Assembly (NCBI RefSeq): GCF_900961225.1
Contig: NZ_CAAHFN010000109.1
Coordinates: 62,001-126,000, forward strand
Direction: 5' to 3'
DNA from: Modicisalibacter radicis
Lineage (GTDB): Bacteria; Pseudomonadota; Gammaproteobacteria; Pseudomonadales; Halomonadaceae
DNA length: 64,000 bases
Positions 16,462-25,698 of this stretch are shown here, in pieces. The notes below the pieces were generated by a model that was not told where the DNA came from, did not search any database, and worked only from the letters and a program-made list of their open reading frames with translations. The translations under genes and the position numbers were made by a program. Positions within the stretch are counted from its first letter, which is position 1. Every line of letters begins with the position of its first letter.

Positions 16462-17468
16462 GGCGTCCCCCGGGGGGAAGCGAGCTGCCGCGCTTCGGCC
16501 AGCAGCGTGTCGAGGGCAGCGTATCGTGGCCGGTATCCCAGCAACCGTCGGGCAGGCTCGAGGTCGAAGGTCTGCGAGTAGGCCAGGGTCGCCAGCTTGT
16601 AACGCGTCAGTGCCGGCTCACGCCGGGACCGGCTCAACCAGGCAAGCGCTTCCAGTGAGACGGCGATACCCTGCGCGACACGCAGCGGCAGCGGAACGAG
16701 ACGTGGTGCCACGTTCAACGCGGCGGTGAGCCGCCGGGCAATGTCTTCCACGGCGAGGGGCACGCCTCCCGATACGTTGATCGCCCTGCCGGCCAGCCCG
16801 GGCGCGCGCGCTTCCGCTTCACAGATGGACCAGGCCGCATCACGCAGGTCGGTCAATTCGATAAGAGCCCGGCCCCCGCGGGGGAGCGGCATCCGCTGGC
16901 GCCCGGCAAGTTCGACCAGACTCGGCAGAATCACGCGGTCGCCAGGGCCGACCAGCGCGCGTGGCCGAATCGCGCAGCAGGCCATGGCATCCTCGCGTGG
17001 AGAAAGCACCCGGCGTTCCGCGATGGACTTGGTACGCGCGTAATGATTGAGAGGCCGGGAGGCAGGCGAGTCATGCTCGCCGATCGAGAGCCGGTCGCCA
17101 AAGGTCGCGAAAATGGACGGAGACGAGACGAACACGAAACGGGCCACGCCCGAGCCGGCAGCCGCTTCGAGCAGACGCTCGGTCACGAGGACGTTGTTGG
17201 TCTCGAAGGCCCGACGTGGCCCCCAGCTCGCCGACAGGGCCGCCGCATGAATCACGCTATCGGCACCCTCGCTCAACCCGGCGAGGTCGGCATCCGGTCG
17301 CGCAAGATCGGCCACGACGAACTCTGCCCCCAAGGCCCTCAACGCCTCTCCTGCCGGCGCCGAGCGGCCCACGGCGCGCACCTCGTGCCCGCGTCTCAGC
17401 GCTTCACGCACCAATGCCTTGCCCAGACCGCCGGTCGCACCGGTAATGAGCATGCGCCGACGGCTCAT
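16458..17468 (-). CDS. NAD(P)-dependent reductase, SDR (OleD / 3-beta-HSD-like)
   Basis: The 336-residue protein has the extended-SDR fold: GATGGLGKALV at 10-20, a VIHAAALSASWG segment and the catalytic Tyr143-x3-Lys147 (YARTK). The pattern resembles OleD and 3-beta-hydroxysteroid dehydrogenase, which reduce or oxidise a 3-oxo group. It follows a KAS III-like gene, so reduction of a 3-oxoacyl-type product is plausible. ATGA overlaps link it to the KAS III gene. Confidence 0.85.
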   Translation of the reverse strand: MSRRRMLITGATGGLGKALVREALRRGHEVRAVGRSAPAGEALRALGAEFVVADLARPDADLAGLSEGADSVIHAAALSASWGPRRAFETNNVLVTERLLEAAAGSGVARFVFVSSPSIFATFGDRLSIGEHDSPASRPLNHYARTKSIAERRVLSPREDAMACCAIRPRALVGPGDRVILPSLVELAGRQRMPLPRGGRALIELTDLRDAAWSICEAEARAPGLAGRAINVSGGVPLAVEDIARRLTAALNVAPRLVPLPLRVAQGIAVSLEALAWLSRSRREPALTRYKLATLAYSQTFDLEPARRLLGYRPRYAALDTLLAEARQLASPRGTP

Positions 17469-18460
17469 AACCGGATGACCATCGCACTGGCACTGACGCC
17501 AGCGGCAGTGCCGAGCAGCAGTACCGGGTCACCCGGCCCGGCGAGACCATGGGTGAGCACGTGGGAAAGCACGCTGGGTATCGAGGCGGCTATCTGGTTG
17601 CCGGTCTCCGGAAAGATCGTGATCACGCGCTCGCCCCGGGGCTCGAAAAGTCGCCTGACATGCTCGACGCCCGGGGCACTGGCCTGATGACACACCACAC
17701 AGGCGAGAGCGTCACGATCGATTCCCGCTTGCGCGAGGGCGCGTTCAATGACGCCGGGCAGCAACTTGGCGGCGGCCTTGAAAATGCCGAAGGCATCCAT
17801 CTCGAAATAGGAGCCGGCAATCAGCGCCTCGTAACCTTCTTCGACACGCAACCGCGTTCCCCCCGCGCGAAGCCGCGCGAGTTCCTGATGAGCGCCATGC
17901 GTGACCGTCGCACTCGACAGCATGCCGCACGGTTCGCCCGGTGCGGCCTCGATCGCCAGCGCCGCCGCTCCATCGCCGAAGATGGAACTCGTCTTGCGGA
18001 CATCAGGGTCGAGCCCGGCCGACGCGATATCACTCGCAAAAAGCAGTGCGCGATTCCAACGCCCACATGCCACTCCCATGGCGGCGATATCGAATGCCGC
18101 CATGAATGACAGGCAGGTCTGATTGACATCGAAACTGGGGACACCCGACTGACCGAGGCCGAGACGGTTCTGCACCAGTACCGCCGTCGAGGGAATCGGT
18201 TGTTCCATCACCCCGCATGCACCGATGATCACGTCTGGCCGATCATCCTCCCAGCCTGCGCCATCCAGCGCCGCTCGTGCCGCCTCGGCGGCCATCATCG
18301 ACGTCGTTTCCTCCTCGCCCGCCACATGGCGCGCGATGATGCCGAACTGGCGTTCTGTCGAACCGGGATCGAGGCCGTAACGCGCATCAAGCTGGCGCGA
18401 TGACATCACACAACGAGGTCGATAAGCGCCCCACCCGACAATCGAGAAGTTGCTGATCAA
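17465..18460 (-). CDS. KAS III-like 3-oxoacyl synthase
   Basis: The 331-residue thiolase-fold protein carries the Cys116 (DVNQTCLSF), His258 (VVCHQAS) and Asn288 (ETGNQIA) triad of FabH/KAS III and OleA enzymes, which condense an acyl-CoA or acyl-ACP with a second unit. GDGAAALAIE is a conserved FabH block. The start is a TTG at 18458-18460, since no in-frame ATG precedes it. It is the first gene of the six-gene operon. FabH itself is expected elsewhere on the chromosome in the fab cluster, so this is probably a specialised paralogue. Confidence 0.88.
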   Translation of the reverse strand: MISNFSIVGWGAYRPRCVMSSRQLDARYGLDPGSTERQFGIIARHVAGEEETTSMMAAEAARAALDGAGWEDDRPDVIIGACGVMEQPIPSTAVLVQNRLGLGQSGVPSFDVNQTCLSFMAAFDIAAMGVACGRWNRALLFASDIASAGLDPDVRKTSSIFGDGAAALAIEAAPGEPCGMLSSATVTHGAHQELARLRAGGTRLRVEEGYEALIAGSYFEMDAFGIFKAAAKLLPGVIERALAQAGIDRDALACVVCHQASAPGVEHVRRLFEPRGERVITIFPETGNQIAASIPSVLSHVLTHGLAGPGDPVLLLGTAAGVSASAMVIRL

Positions 18461-18851
18461 TTATCCATTCTCGCCGTCAATTGAAGCATCGAAGCATATT
18501 ACAAAGTACCGTCAAGTTAAACGAATGTTCAGAACGTCACTGATTCCATGAAGTATGGCTATTATTTGGCTTCTTGAATCTCAAGAACCACTCCAGGCCA
18601 TTGTCATAAACATCGACAGAGCAATGAACCGTTAAACCTTTATCAAACGGTCAGCGGTTCACGAAGTTCGAGAACACGTCACACACCTTGTGTTTTTATA
18701 TTATTATCGAACTGCCCACGGTCGGCCCCTCTCTCGTCTCATGGCATGACTTCGCAACACGCGCCACACCACGAGCCCCGACCCTCAAGAGCGGCCGGGC
18801 CGCACGCACGACGAGGCCTGGCGCCTTCGCATCGCTCCCGTCGTCCTTGCC
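18461..18851 (-). promoter_or_regulatory. AT-rich gene-free region ahead of the KAS III operon
   Basis: About 390 bases without a credible gene, clearly AT-richer than both sides. It must hold the promoter of the six-gene operon. Two nested inverted repeats are visible: GAACCG/CGGTTC at 18626-18631 and 18655-18660, and ACCGTT/AACGGT at 18628-18633 and 18646-18651, a possible operator. A TTGACG and a TAATAT occur nearer the gene on the minus strand but are not spaced as a normal promoter pair. Confidence 0.45.
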
Positions 18852-19802
18852 TCATTGTTTCTGCCCTGCCCCGAGGTCACACTGCGGCGCCCGCTTGAAG
18901 AGGATCAGCCACAGCGCCCCGGCGATCAGCACGCCACCGGCCAGATGCGCCAGGGTGACCCGCTCGTCGAGGAACAGCGCGCCCCACAGCACACCGAACG
19001 CCGGCACCAGCATGGTCACGGTCAGCGGCTTGACCGGCCCCAGGTCCTGCAGCAGGCGAAAGTAGAGCAGGTAGGCCAGCGCCGTGCAGGCCAGCCCCAG
19101 TGCCAGCATGGCCAGCCACACATCGCCCTGCAGCCAGTTCGTCAGCGACGGCTGACGCCAGGCTTCGAGCAGCATCAGCGGCGCCAGCAGGGCGCTGGCA
19201 CCGGCCTGCGAGCCCAGCGCCAGCAGCCGTGAGTCCAGCCCGCCACGCTCGGCGACATAGCGCCGCACCAGAAAGCCCGAGAGCCCATAGCAGGCTGCCG
19301 CGACCAGGCAGGCCAACGCCCCGAACAGCAGGCTCAGGTCCACCGCCACCGGGCCGGTACGCACCAGCACGCCGACGCCCGCCAGGCCCAGCGCCACGCC
19401 GATCAGCCGGTCGCGGGTCATCGCCTCGTCGAACAGCGCCGCGCCGAGCAGTACGCCCATCAGCGGCGTGGTGGCGTTGAACATCGCCGAATAGCCGGCC
19501 GGCAGCACCTGGGCGGCAAGACAGAACATCGCGAAGGGGATCCCCGAATTGACCATGCCGATCGCCAGCGTCGTGCGCGCCTTGCCCTGGAAGCGCCACT
19601 GCACCCGCCACACGGCGAGAATCGCCAGCAGTCCCAGCATTGCCAGAAAGACCCGGAAGAAGGCCGTGACGAACGCTCCCAGCTCCGGCGCGGCGATGCG
19701 CATGAACAGAAAGCTCGCCCCCCACAGGGCGGACAGCAACAACAGGCGAAGTGTGGAATCCAGCGGCATGGCGGGCTCATGGTGAGGGATGTCGCTGGCC
19801 AT
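18852..19802 (-). CDS. EamA/DMT-type membrane exporter
   Basis: The 316-residue inner-membrane protein has ten hydrophobic segments in two repeats of five, the drug/metabolite transporter layout. LLLSALWGASFLFMRIA begins repeat one, and LVPAFGVLWGALFLDERVT closes the second. Family members export amino acids, metabolites or purines. The ATG at 19802 is preceded by GGGGG; a shorter start at 19769 (MPLDSTL) is possible. It lies between the M24 gene and the KAS III operon on the same strand and could serve either. Confidence 0.82.
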   Translation of the reverse strand: MASDIPHHEPAMPLDSTLRLLLLSALWGASFLFMRIAAPELGAFVTAFFRVFLAMLGLLAILAVWRVQWRFQGKARTTLAIGMVNSGIPFAMFCLAAQVLPAGYSAMFNATTPLMGVLLGAALFDEAMTRDRLIGVALGLAGVGVLVRTGPVAVDLSLLFGALACLVAAACYGLSGFLVRRYVAERGGLDSRLLALGSQAGASALLAPLMLLEAWRQPSLTNWLQGDVWLAMLALGLACTALAYLLYFRLLQDLGPVKPLTVTMLVPAFGVLWGALFLDERVTLAHLAGGVLIAGALWLILFKRAPQCDLGAGQKQ

Positions 19803-19865
19803 CTTACCCCCAACGGCGCCCCGCGACCGGCCACTTTCGGCCATCCACCCCCACCGGTCCGATCA

Positions 19866-21002
19866 CTATCCGACCGTCGGTGCAGGCAGCCCGTGTAGAA
19901 GTCGCCTGGGGGTCTGCGTCAAACGTTCTATGCCGCCGGAACGCACCACCACCGTCTCGCTGATCGCCACCCCCGCCGCGGACAGATACATATGGAAGAC
20001 CATCCCCGCTTCCAACACCCATTGGGCAGCCGGCTGAAAGGCACAGGAGAAGTCGCTGGTTCGCGGCGTACGGGTATAAAGTCCAAGGCTGTATCCGGTG
20101 ACGTTGTCGAAACGATGGCGCAATCCAGCCTCGAGCACCCCCTGGCGCGCGATGCGATCGACGTCACGGGCCACCGCCCCAGGCCGCATGGCCGCGAACT
20201 GGCGGTCCTGAATCTCGATCAATTGCCGGCAGATCGCGGCAACGCCGCGGCGATCCTCGCCGATCAGGATCGGACGCATCAGCCGTGCGCTGTAGTGCGC
20301 TACCTTCGGAATCAACTCGACATGGAGGACGTCGCCCGAAGCCAAGGGTTCATCGAGACGCCGGGCATGCAGGAAACCGCTGTCGCCCACCGCCTTGACA
20401 ATGGGGCCGGTGTCGCCGCTGTCCGCGCCCTGCCGCAGAAAGAAGCCGGCTGCCATGGCCGCCGCGTCGCGAGCCGTGTCTCCGGCTTTCAACCTGCGGA
20501 CAAGCCTCCCCATGGCACCATCGGCGATCGCGGCCGCACACTGCAGACGTTCGATCTCGGCGTCCTCCTTACAGCGGCGCAGGCCATCGCTGAGCCCACC
20601 GCTGTCGATCCAGCGTACCCCGGGGAGCCGTTCTCGCAAGCCGACGAAAGTGGCCAGGTCCATGCCGTAGGAGGTGTAGTCGAGGGCGACGACAGCAGCG
20701 CCCTGTCCCCGCTTGACGAGAGAAGCGGCAACGACATCCAGCGCATCGCAGTCGTCGGCGTAACCGACCACGTCCTCGAGCACGCCCTCCTCGCGGCAGG
20801 GCTCGACATCCAGCGCTCGCAGCACCATCCAGGGCACTCCGTCTACCGGCACCGCCACGCAGCGGTAATCGGTCTGCGAGACGCTGTAGCCGATCGCCCA
20901 GGCCATCAGTTCACCGTGGTCGATCAGCATCAGGTCGGCACCGATCCGGCGTAGTTCGTCGCGAATTCGACCGAGCCGCGCAGCGTAGTCGATGGCGATC
21001 AT
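19866..21002 (-). CDS. M24-family protein, creatinase/DoeA-like, metal ligands not conserved
   Basis: The 378-residue protein has a creatinase-type N-terminal domain and an M24 pita-bread C-terminal domain. The metal-binding Asp pair of true aminopeptidases is replaced (GDVLHVELIPKVAHYSARLM), and the usual GHG becomes VTGYSLGLY; a late AISETVVV Glu remains. This is like creatinase and ectoine hydrolase DoeA, which cleave C-N bonds without metal. The substrate is unknown. It starts 3 bases after the M20 gene, the last gene of the transport operon. Confidence 0.75.
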   Translation of the reverse strand: MIAIDYAARLGRIRDELRRIGADLMLIDHGELMAWAIGYSVSQTDYRCVAVPVDGVPWMVLRALDVEPCREEGVLEDVVGYADDCDALDVVAASLVKRGQGAAVVALDYTSYGMDLATFVGLRERLPGVRWIDSGGLSDGLRRCKEDAEIERLQCAAAIADGAMGRLVRRLKAGDTARDAAAMAAGFFLRQGADSGDTGPIVKAVGDSGFLHARRLDEPLASGDVLHVELIPKVAHYSARLMRPILIGEDRRGVAAICRQLIEIQDRQFAAMRPGAVARDVDRIARQGVLEAGLRHRFDNVTGYSLGLYTRTPRTSDFSCAFQPAAQWVLEAGMVFHMYLSAAGVAISETVVVRSGGIERLTQTPRRLLHGLPAPTVG

Positions 21003-21005
21003 CGT

Positions 21006-22226
21006 CTAGTCCGCCACTTCGCACACGGTGAGAATCGCCAGCAGGTAGATCCGCACCATGTCGAGATAGTCACGGATCTCGACGCGCTCGTCCGGCATGG
21101 TGTTGTACTTGCCGCCGGGCCCACAGACAACGCCCTGCATGCCGAGACGCTGGTAGAAGTGCGCCGCGTCGGTGCCAAAATAGGCCGGCGGCGCGAACAC
21201 GCCAGTCGGCTGAGGCTCGCCGCGCACCTTTTCGTAGGCGGCGTTCACCGCCTGGACGATGGCCGCCGCGGGGTCGACCTCGAATGGCGCCATGGTCGGC
21301 TTGCCTTCCTGGCGCTCGGGGATCAGTGTCGCCTCGAGACCGGGATGGCGGGTCTCCAGGCCATCGAGAATCTCGCGCAGATCCGCCAGCACGCTCTCTT
21401 CGGTCTGTCCCGGCGCATAGCGACAGCTGCCGCGTAGCCGGGCAAAGTCGGCCACCTGGGGCGGCCGCCACTCGTAGAGTTCGCGCCCGAGCGCGGCGTG
21501 CACCACACCGACATGACCGAGATTGACCTTGCGGTGCTCCTCGGACTTCACCCCGCTGAAGGTGGCGGCGTTGATCAGTGGCACCAGTTCGGTAGCGGCG
21601 GCCAGGGCGTCGACCGCCTCGCCGCGCTTGGACAGATGGCGCGTCTTGCCGGTCAGTTCGATGGTCCAGATAAGCGAGCCCGCGTGCATGGTCAGCGCCT
21701 GCAGGTCGGTGGGTTCGGAGTTGATGAAACAGTCCGCCGCGATGCCCTGCTCGATCGCCGCCACCGTGCCGATGCCACCCTGCAGTTCACCGACCACATA
21801 GGTCAGGATCACGTCGCCCTTGAGCCGCACACCGGCATCGATCAACGTCTTGAGCGCGCAGAAGTAGGCGGCGTCGCCGGCTTTCATGTTGGACACGCCG
21901 ATGCCGTAGATGAAACGCTCGTCGAATACACCCCCCCACGGGTCTACCGTCCAGCCCTCGGTGACTGGGTTGGTATCCAGGTGCCCGTTGAACAGCAGAC
22001 TCTTGCCGCCGCCGGCCCCAGGCAGGCGGCCGATGGCGTTGGCGCGACCACCCGGCACGTCCTGCAGCGCCGACTCCAGCCCCAACTCGCGCATCCGGGC
22101 GTCCATCCAGCGCGCCAGTTCGAGTTCGCCGTGGCTCTCGCTGTAGCTCTTGTGGCGTACCATGCGGGCGAGGAAGTCGAGGCAGAAGTCATCGTCGACA
22201 CGGGCAAGCAGCTCATCGGACATCAT
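21006..22226 (-). CDS. M20-family amidohydrolase / deacylase (variant site)
   Basis: The 406-residue protein follows the M20 fold: NGHLDTNP (His82, Asp84) and VVGELQGGIGT (Glu147). The metal-bridging Asp expected in GxxDMKxG is Asn113 here (GVSNMKAG), seen in some M20 subfamilies. Relatives act on N-acyl amino acids or small peptides. It overlaps the ABC ATPase gene by 14 bases. Two adjacent ATGs (22226, 22223) are possible starts. Confidence 0.85.
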   Translation of the reverse strand: MMSDELLARVDDDFCLDFLARMVRHKSYSESHGELELARWMDARMRELGLESALQDVPGGRANAIGRLPGAGGGKSLLFNGHLDTNPVTEGWTVDPWGGVFDERFIYGIGVSNMKAGDAAYFCALKTLIDAGVRLKGDVILTYVVGELQGGIGTVAAIEQGIAADCFINSEPTDLQALTMHAGSLIWTIELTGKTRHLSKRGEAVDALAAATELVPLINAATFSGVKSEEHRKVNLGHVGVVHAALGRELYEWRPPQVADFARLRGSCRYAPGQTEESVLADLREILDGLETRHPGLEATLIPERQEGKPTMAPFEVDPAAAIVQAVNAAYEKVRGEPQPTGVFAPPAYFGTDAAHFYQRLGMQGVVCGPGGKYNTMPDERVEIRDYLDMVRIYLLAILTVCEVAD

Positions 22227-23901
22227 GAGGCGGTGTTCCTTGTGGTTGTGCGGTGGCATGGGATACGACGGAGGGGACCGACGGACGCGAGACTGGCAAC
22301 GGCGTCGCCGCCAGCAGCGCCCGGGTATAAGCGTGCGCCGGCCCGGCGGCCATGGCCTCGGCGCTGAGCAGTTCGACCAGGTCACCGCGATACATCACCG
22401 CAATTCGGTGGGCGATCTGCTGGATCAGATTGATGTCGTGAGTGATGAACAGATAGGCCGTGCCATGGTGCCGGCGCAGCGACAGCAGCAGTTCGATCAC
22501 ACTGGCCTGGACCGAGACGTCGAGCGCGGCGGTGATCTCGTCGCAGATCACCAGGTCCGGACGTGCGGCGAAGGCACGGGCGATCGCCACGCGCTGCTTC
22601 TGGCCGCCGGAAAGCTCGTGGGGATAGCGCCGCGCCAGCGCCGGCTCCAGGCGCACTTCCCTGAGCGAGCGGGCGACCGCCTGTGCCAGGGTCTCGCCCT
22701 CGGGCAGCCCGAACAGCCGATAGCTGCGCCCGATCAACTCCGTGACCCGATGGCGCGGATTGAGCGACGCATCGGGATGCTGGAATATCAGTTGGACACG
22801 GCGACGATAGTCATCGCGCAGCCTGCCACGCGTCGCCACGCGCTGGCCATCGAAGTCAATCTCTCCAGGGTGGTCGACCAGCCCGGTCAACGCCTTGGCC
22901 AGGGTCGACTTGCCCGAGCCGGATTCGCCAACGACACCGACGATCTCGCCGGGGGCGATGTCCAGATCCATCGGCGCCAGGGCGCGAAAACGGCGATCCG
23001 GGCGATCCAACCAACGCGCCAGCCACGAGTGGCGGCCGTAGTCGACACCGATGCCACGCATTGACAGCAGAGGCTGAGAGGCCTTGTCGGGACTCTCGTC
23101 GAGCAGCCGTCGCCGCGGATCCGGTACCGCCGCCACCAGACGGCGCGTATAGGGGTGCGTCGGGGCGGCGAAGATCTCCCGCGCTGGCGAGCGCTCGACG
23201 ATCCGGCCCTTCTCCAATACGCAGACCCGATCGGCGATCCGCGACACCAGCGCCAGATCGTGGGAGATGTAAAGGGCGGCGACGCCGGTATCCTCACGCA
23301 GCCGCGCAAACAGGTCGAGTACCTGGGCGGCATTGATCACGTCCAATGCCGTGGTCGGCTCGTCGAAGATCAGGCAGGCAGGACGACAGGCGAAGGCGCC
23401 GGCGATCAGGGCCCGCTGTTTCTCGCCGCCGGAGAGTTGATGGGGAAAGCGCGCAAGCATTGCCTCGGGCTGCTTGAGATCGACATCCCCCAGCGCAGCA
23501 ATGGCGAGGGCTCGCGCCTCAGTGCGCGAAGCCCGGCGGTGGCGACGGATCATTTCAATTAACTGCGAACCCAGCGTCAGAGTCGGATTAAGCGCCGCGC
23601 TCGGATCCTGGAACACCATACCCAGGCGACCGCCTCGCAGCGCACACAGGCGTCGCGGTTCGAGGGTGGTCAGATCATCCGCACCGAGACGAATAGAGCC
23701 ACCGCCCTCGACCGCGTTGCGCGCAAGATAGCGCATGATTGCCCACGCCAGAGAGGTCTTGCCCGAGCCGGACTCGCCAACCACACCGACCACCTCTCCT
23801 TGCGTCACGTCGATATCGACATGCTCGAGCACCTCGAGCGGCCCTCGCGGGGTAAGGTAGCTCAACGAATAGTCGCTGACCGACAGCAAAGGCAAACTCA
23901 T
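22213..23901 (-). CDS. Fused DppD-DppF-type ABC transporter ATPase
   Basis: The 562-residue protein holds two ATPase domains joined in one chain. Domain 1 has Walker A GESGSGKTS, LSGGEKQRALIA signature and LIFDEPTTALD. Domain 2 has GESGSGKST, LSGGQKQRVAIARA and VICDEITAALD. In dipeptide/oligopeptide importers these are usually separate DppD and DppF; single-chain fusions (as in GsiA/YejF) are well known. It powers uptake through the two permeases upstream. ATGA overlap with the permease gene. Confidence 0.92.
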   Translation of the reverse strand: MSLPLLSVSDYSLSYLTPRGPLEVLEHVDIDVTQGEVVGVVGESGSGKTSLAWAIMRYLARNAVEGGGSIRLGADDLTTLEPRRLCALRGGRLGMVFQDPSAALNPTLTLGSQLIEMIRRHRRASRTEARALAIAALGDVDLKQPEAMLARFPHQLSGGEKQRALIAGAFACRPACLIFDEPTTALDVINAAQVLDLFARLREDTGVAALYISHDLALVSRIADRVCVLEKGRIVERSPAREIFAAPTHPYTRRLVAAVPDPRRRLLDESPDKASQPLLSMRGIGVDYGRHSWLARWLDRPDRRFRALAPMDLDIAPGEIVGVVGESGSGKSTLAKALTGLVDHPGEIDFDGQRVATRGRLRDDYRRRVQLIFQHPDASLNPRHRVTELIGRSYRLFGLPEGETLAQAVARSLREVRLEPALARRYPHELSGGQKQRVAIARAFAARPDLVICDEITAALDVSVQASVIELLLSLRRHHGTAYLFITHDINLIQQIAHRIAVMYRGDLVELLSAEAMAAGPAHAYTRALLAATPLPVSRPSVPSVVSHATAQPQGTPPHDVR

Positions 23902-24728
23902 ACGCGACTCCTTGGATTGAGGGCATCGCGCAGGCCGTCTCCCAGCAAGTTGAAACCGATCGCCACCAACGCGATGCAGAAGCCCGGCATGATCATCATC
24001 CACGGCGCGGTGAACAGATGGCTGCGCGCCTCGGAGACCATTAGCCCCCATTCCGAGGAGGGCGGCTGCGCTCCCAGCCCAAGGAAGCTCAGGGTGGCGA
24101 ACAGCATTACCGCGAAGGCGACACGCACGGTGCCCTCGACGATAACCGGCGCGACGATGTTGGGCAGCATCTCGCGAAGCACGATGAAGCGGGTCGACTC
24201 ACCGCGCACGATGGCGGCGCTGACATAATCCTGGGTGCGCACGGCGAGCGCCACGCTGCGCGCCACCCGCACCATGCCCGGGGTGAAGGCGATGGCGATC
24301 GCCGCCACCGCGTTGATATCGCTCTTGCCCAGGGTAGACACGATCAGCAGCGCGAACAGCAGGCTGGGAATGGCCATGATCGCGTCCATGGTGCGCATGA
24401 TCGCCTCGTCGACACGACCGCCGAGATAGGCGCTGAGCGTGCCAACGACGGCACCGAGGAGCATGGCGATGGCGGTCGCCAACAGCGACATCACGATGGT
24501 CGCGTGAGCGCCGACCATCACCCGACTGAACAGGTCACGCCCCATCTGGTCGGTGCCGAACCAGTGGTCGAGGTCGGGCGGCTGGTAGCGCGCGGTGAAC
24601 GACAGTGCATTGGGGTCATAGGGCGCCAGCCACGGCCCCAGTACAACCAGGATCAGCGCCAGCAGGCAGATGGCGACGCCAACCACCCCTTGGGGCGAAC
24701 GTACGAGCGCCTTGAGGGTATCAGGCAT
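23898..24728 (-). CDS. Dipeptide/oligopeptide ABC permease, DppC-type
   Basis: The 276-residue inner-membrane protein has an N-terminal segment PYDPNALSFTARYQPPDLDHWFGTDQMGRDLFSRVMVGA typical of DppC, five or six membrane segments and the EAA coupling region (about residues 180-200, VRGESTRFIVLREMLPNIVAPV). It pairs with the DppB-like protein encoded just upstream; the two genes overlap by 8 bases. Confidence 0.92.
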   Translation of the reverse strand: MPDTLKALVRSPQGVVGVAICLLALILVVLGPWLAPYDPNALSFTARYQPPDLDHWFGTDQMGRDLFSRVMVGAHATIVMSLLATAIAMLLGAVVGTLSAYLGGRVDEAIMRTMDAIMAIPSLLFALLIVSTLGKSDINAVAAIAIAFTPGMVRVARSVALAVRTQDYVSAAIVRGESTRFIVLREMLPNIVAPVIVEGTVRVAFAVMLFATLSFLGLGAQPPSSEWGLMVSEARSHLFTAPWMMIMPGFCIALVAIGFNLLGDGLRDALNPRSRV

Positions 24729-25668
24729 ATTGAATCCGTCGGTCGAGCCAGGCATAAGCCAGATCGGCCAGGAAGTTGGCCAAGGCATAGGTGGCGGCGA
24801 TGATTAACACGCCGGCCTGGATAGCCGGCAGGTCACGATTCTGCACCGCGACGATCAGGGCGCGACCGATGCCGGGAATGGCGAAGATCTCCTCGACCAC
24901 GATGATGCCGCCGAGCAGATAACCTACATCCAGCGCGACGATGGTGATGGTCGGCAGCAGCGCGTTGCGCAGCGCGTGGTGAAGCACGACACGACGTGGC
25001 GATAGCCCCTTGAGGTGCGCCGCGCGCACATAGTCGCTGGCGAGCACGTCGACCATCTCGGAACGCACCATGCGCGAGACGTGGGCGACCAGAATCATCG
25101 ACACCGTCAGCGTCGGCAGCACCATGTGCGCCAGCCAGCCACCAATGCTTTCGGTGACCGGAACATAACCGGTGGCGGGCAGCCAGCCGAGAAAATCGGC
25201 GAACAGCAGCGCGACCACGGTCGCGGTCACGAATTCGGGCACCGAGATGCCGATATAGGAGACCATGGCGACGACGAGGTCCATTGCCCGCCCCCGATGC
25301 AGCGCCGCAACGATCCCCAGCGGAATGGCCACCGCCAGCATCAGCACGAGCGCGAGCAGTGCCAGCAGCAGCGAGCGGCCCAGCGCCGGGAACATCATCG
25401 CGGCGACATCCTGACCGGTACGCATCGAGCGACCGAAATCACCCGCGGCGATCCCGCTCAGCCAGTGCCAGTACTGCAGCCAGGCCGGCTGGTCCAGCCC
25501 CAGTTGAGCACGAACCTGGGCCAGCGACTGCGGAGTAGCGGAAGCGCCGAGCAGCGTGACCGCCGCGTCTGCCGGCAGCAACTGGGTCATGCCGAAAACC
25601 AGCAGCGAGACGACCAGCAGCGTGTAGACGATGGTCAACAGCCGTCGCCCGAGATAGGCCGCGGTCAT
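24721..25668 (-). CDS. Dipeptide/oligopeptide ABC permease, DppB-type
   Basis: The 315-residue inner-membrane protein has six membrane segments, the LGLDQPAWLQYWHWLSGIAAGDFGRSM periplasmic region diagnostic for DppB/OppB, and the EAA-like loop RAAHLKGLSPRRVVLHHALRNALLPT. It starts 30 bases after the binding-protein gene and forms the transmembrane channel with the DppC-like subunit. Confidence 0.92.
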   Translation of the reverse strand: MTAAYLGRRLLTIVYTLLVVSLLVFGMTQLLPADAAVTLLGASATPQSLAQVRAQLGLDQPAWLQYWHWLSGIAAGDFGRSMRTGQDVAAMMFPALGRSLLLALLALVLMLAVAIPLGIVAALHRGRAMDLVVAMVSYIGISVPEFVTATVVALLFADFLGWLPATGYVPVTESIGGWLAHMVLPTLTVSMILVAHVSRMVRSEMVDVLASDYVRAAHLKGLSPRRVVLHHALRNALLPTITIVALDVGYLLGGIIVVEEIFAIPGIGRALIVAVQNRDLPAIQAGVLIIAATYALANFLADLAYAWLDRRIQYA

Positions 25669-25698
25669 CGCACGCCTCCCGCGAGCGACTGGCAGGCA

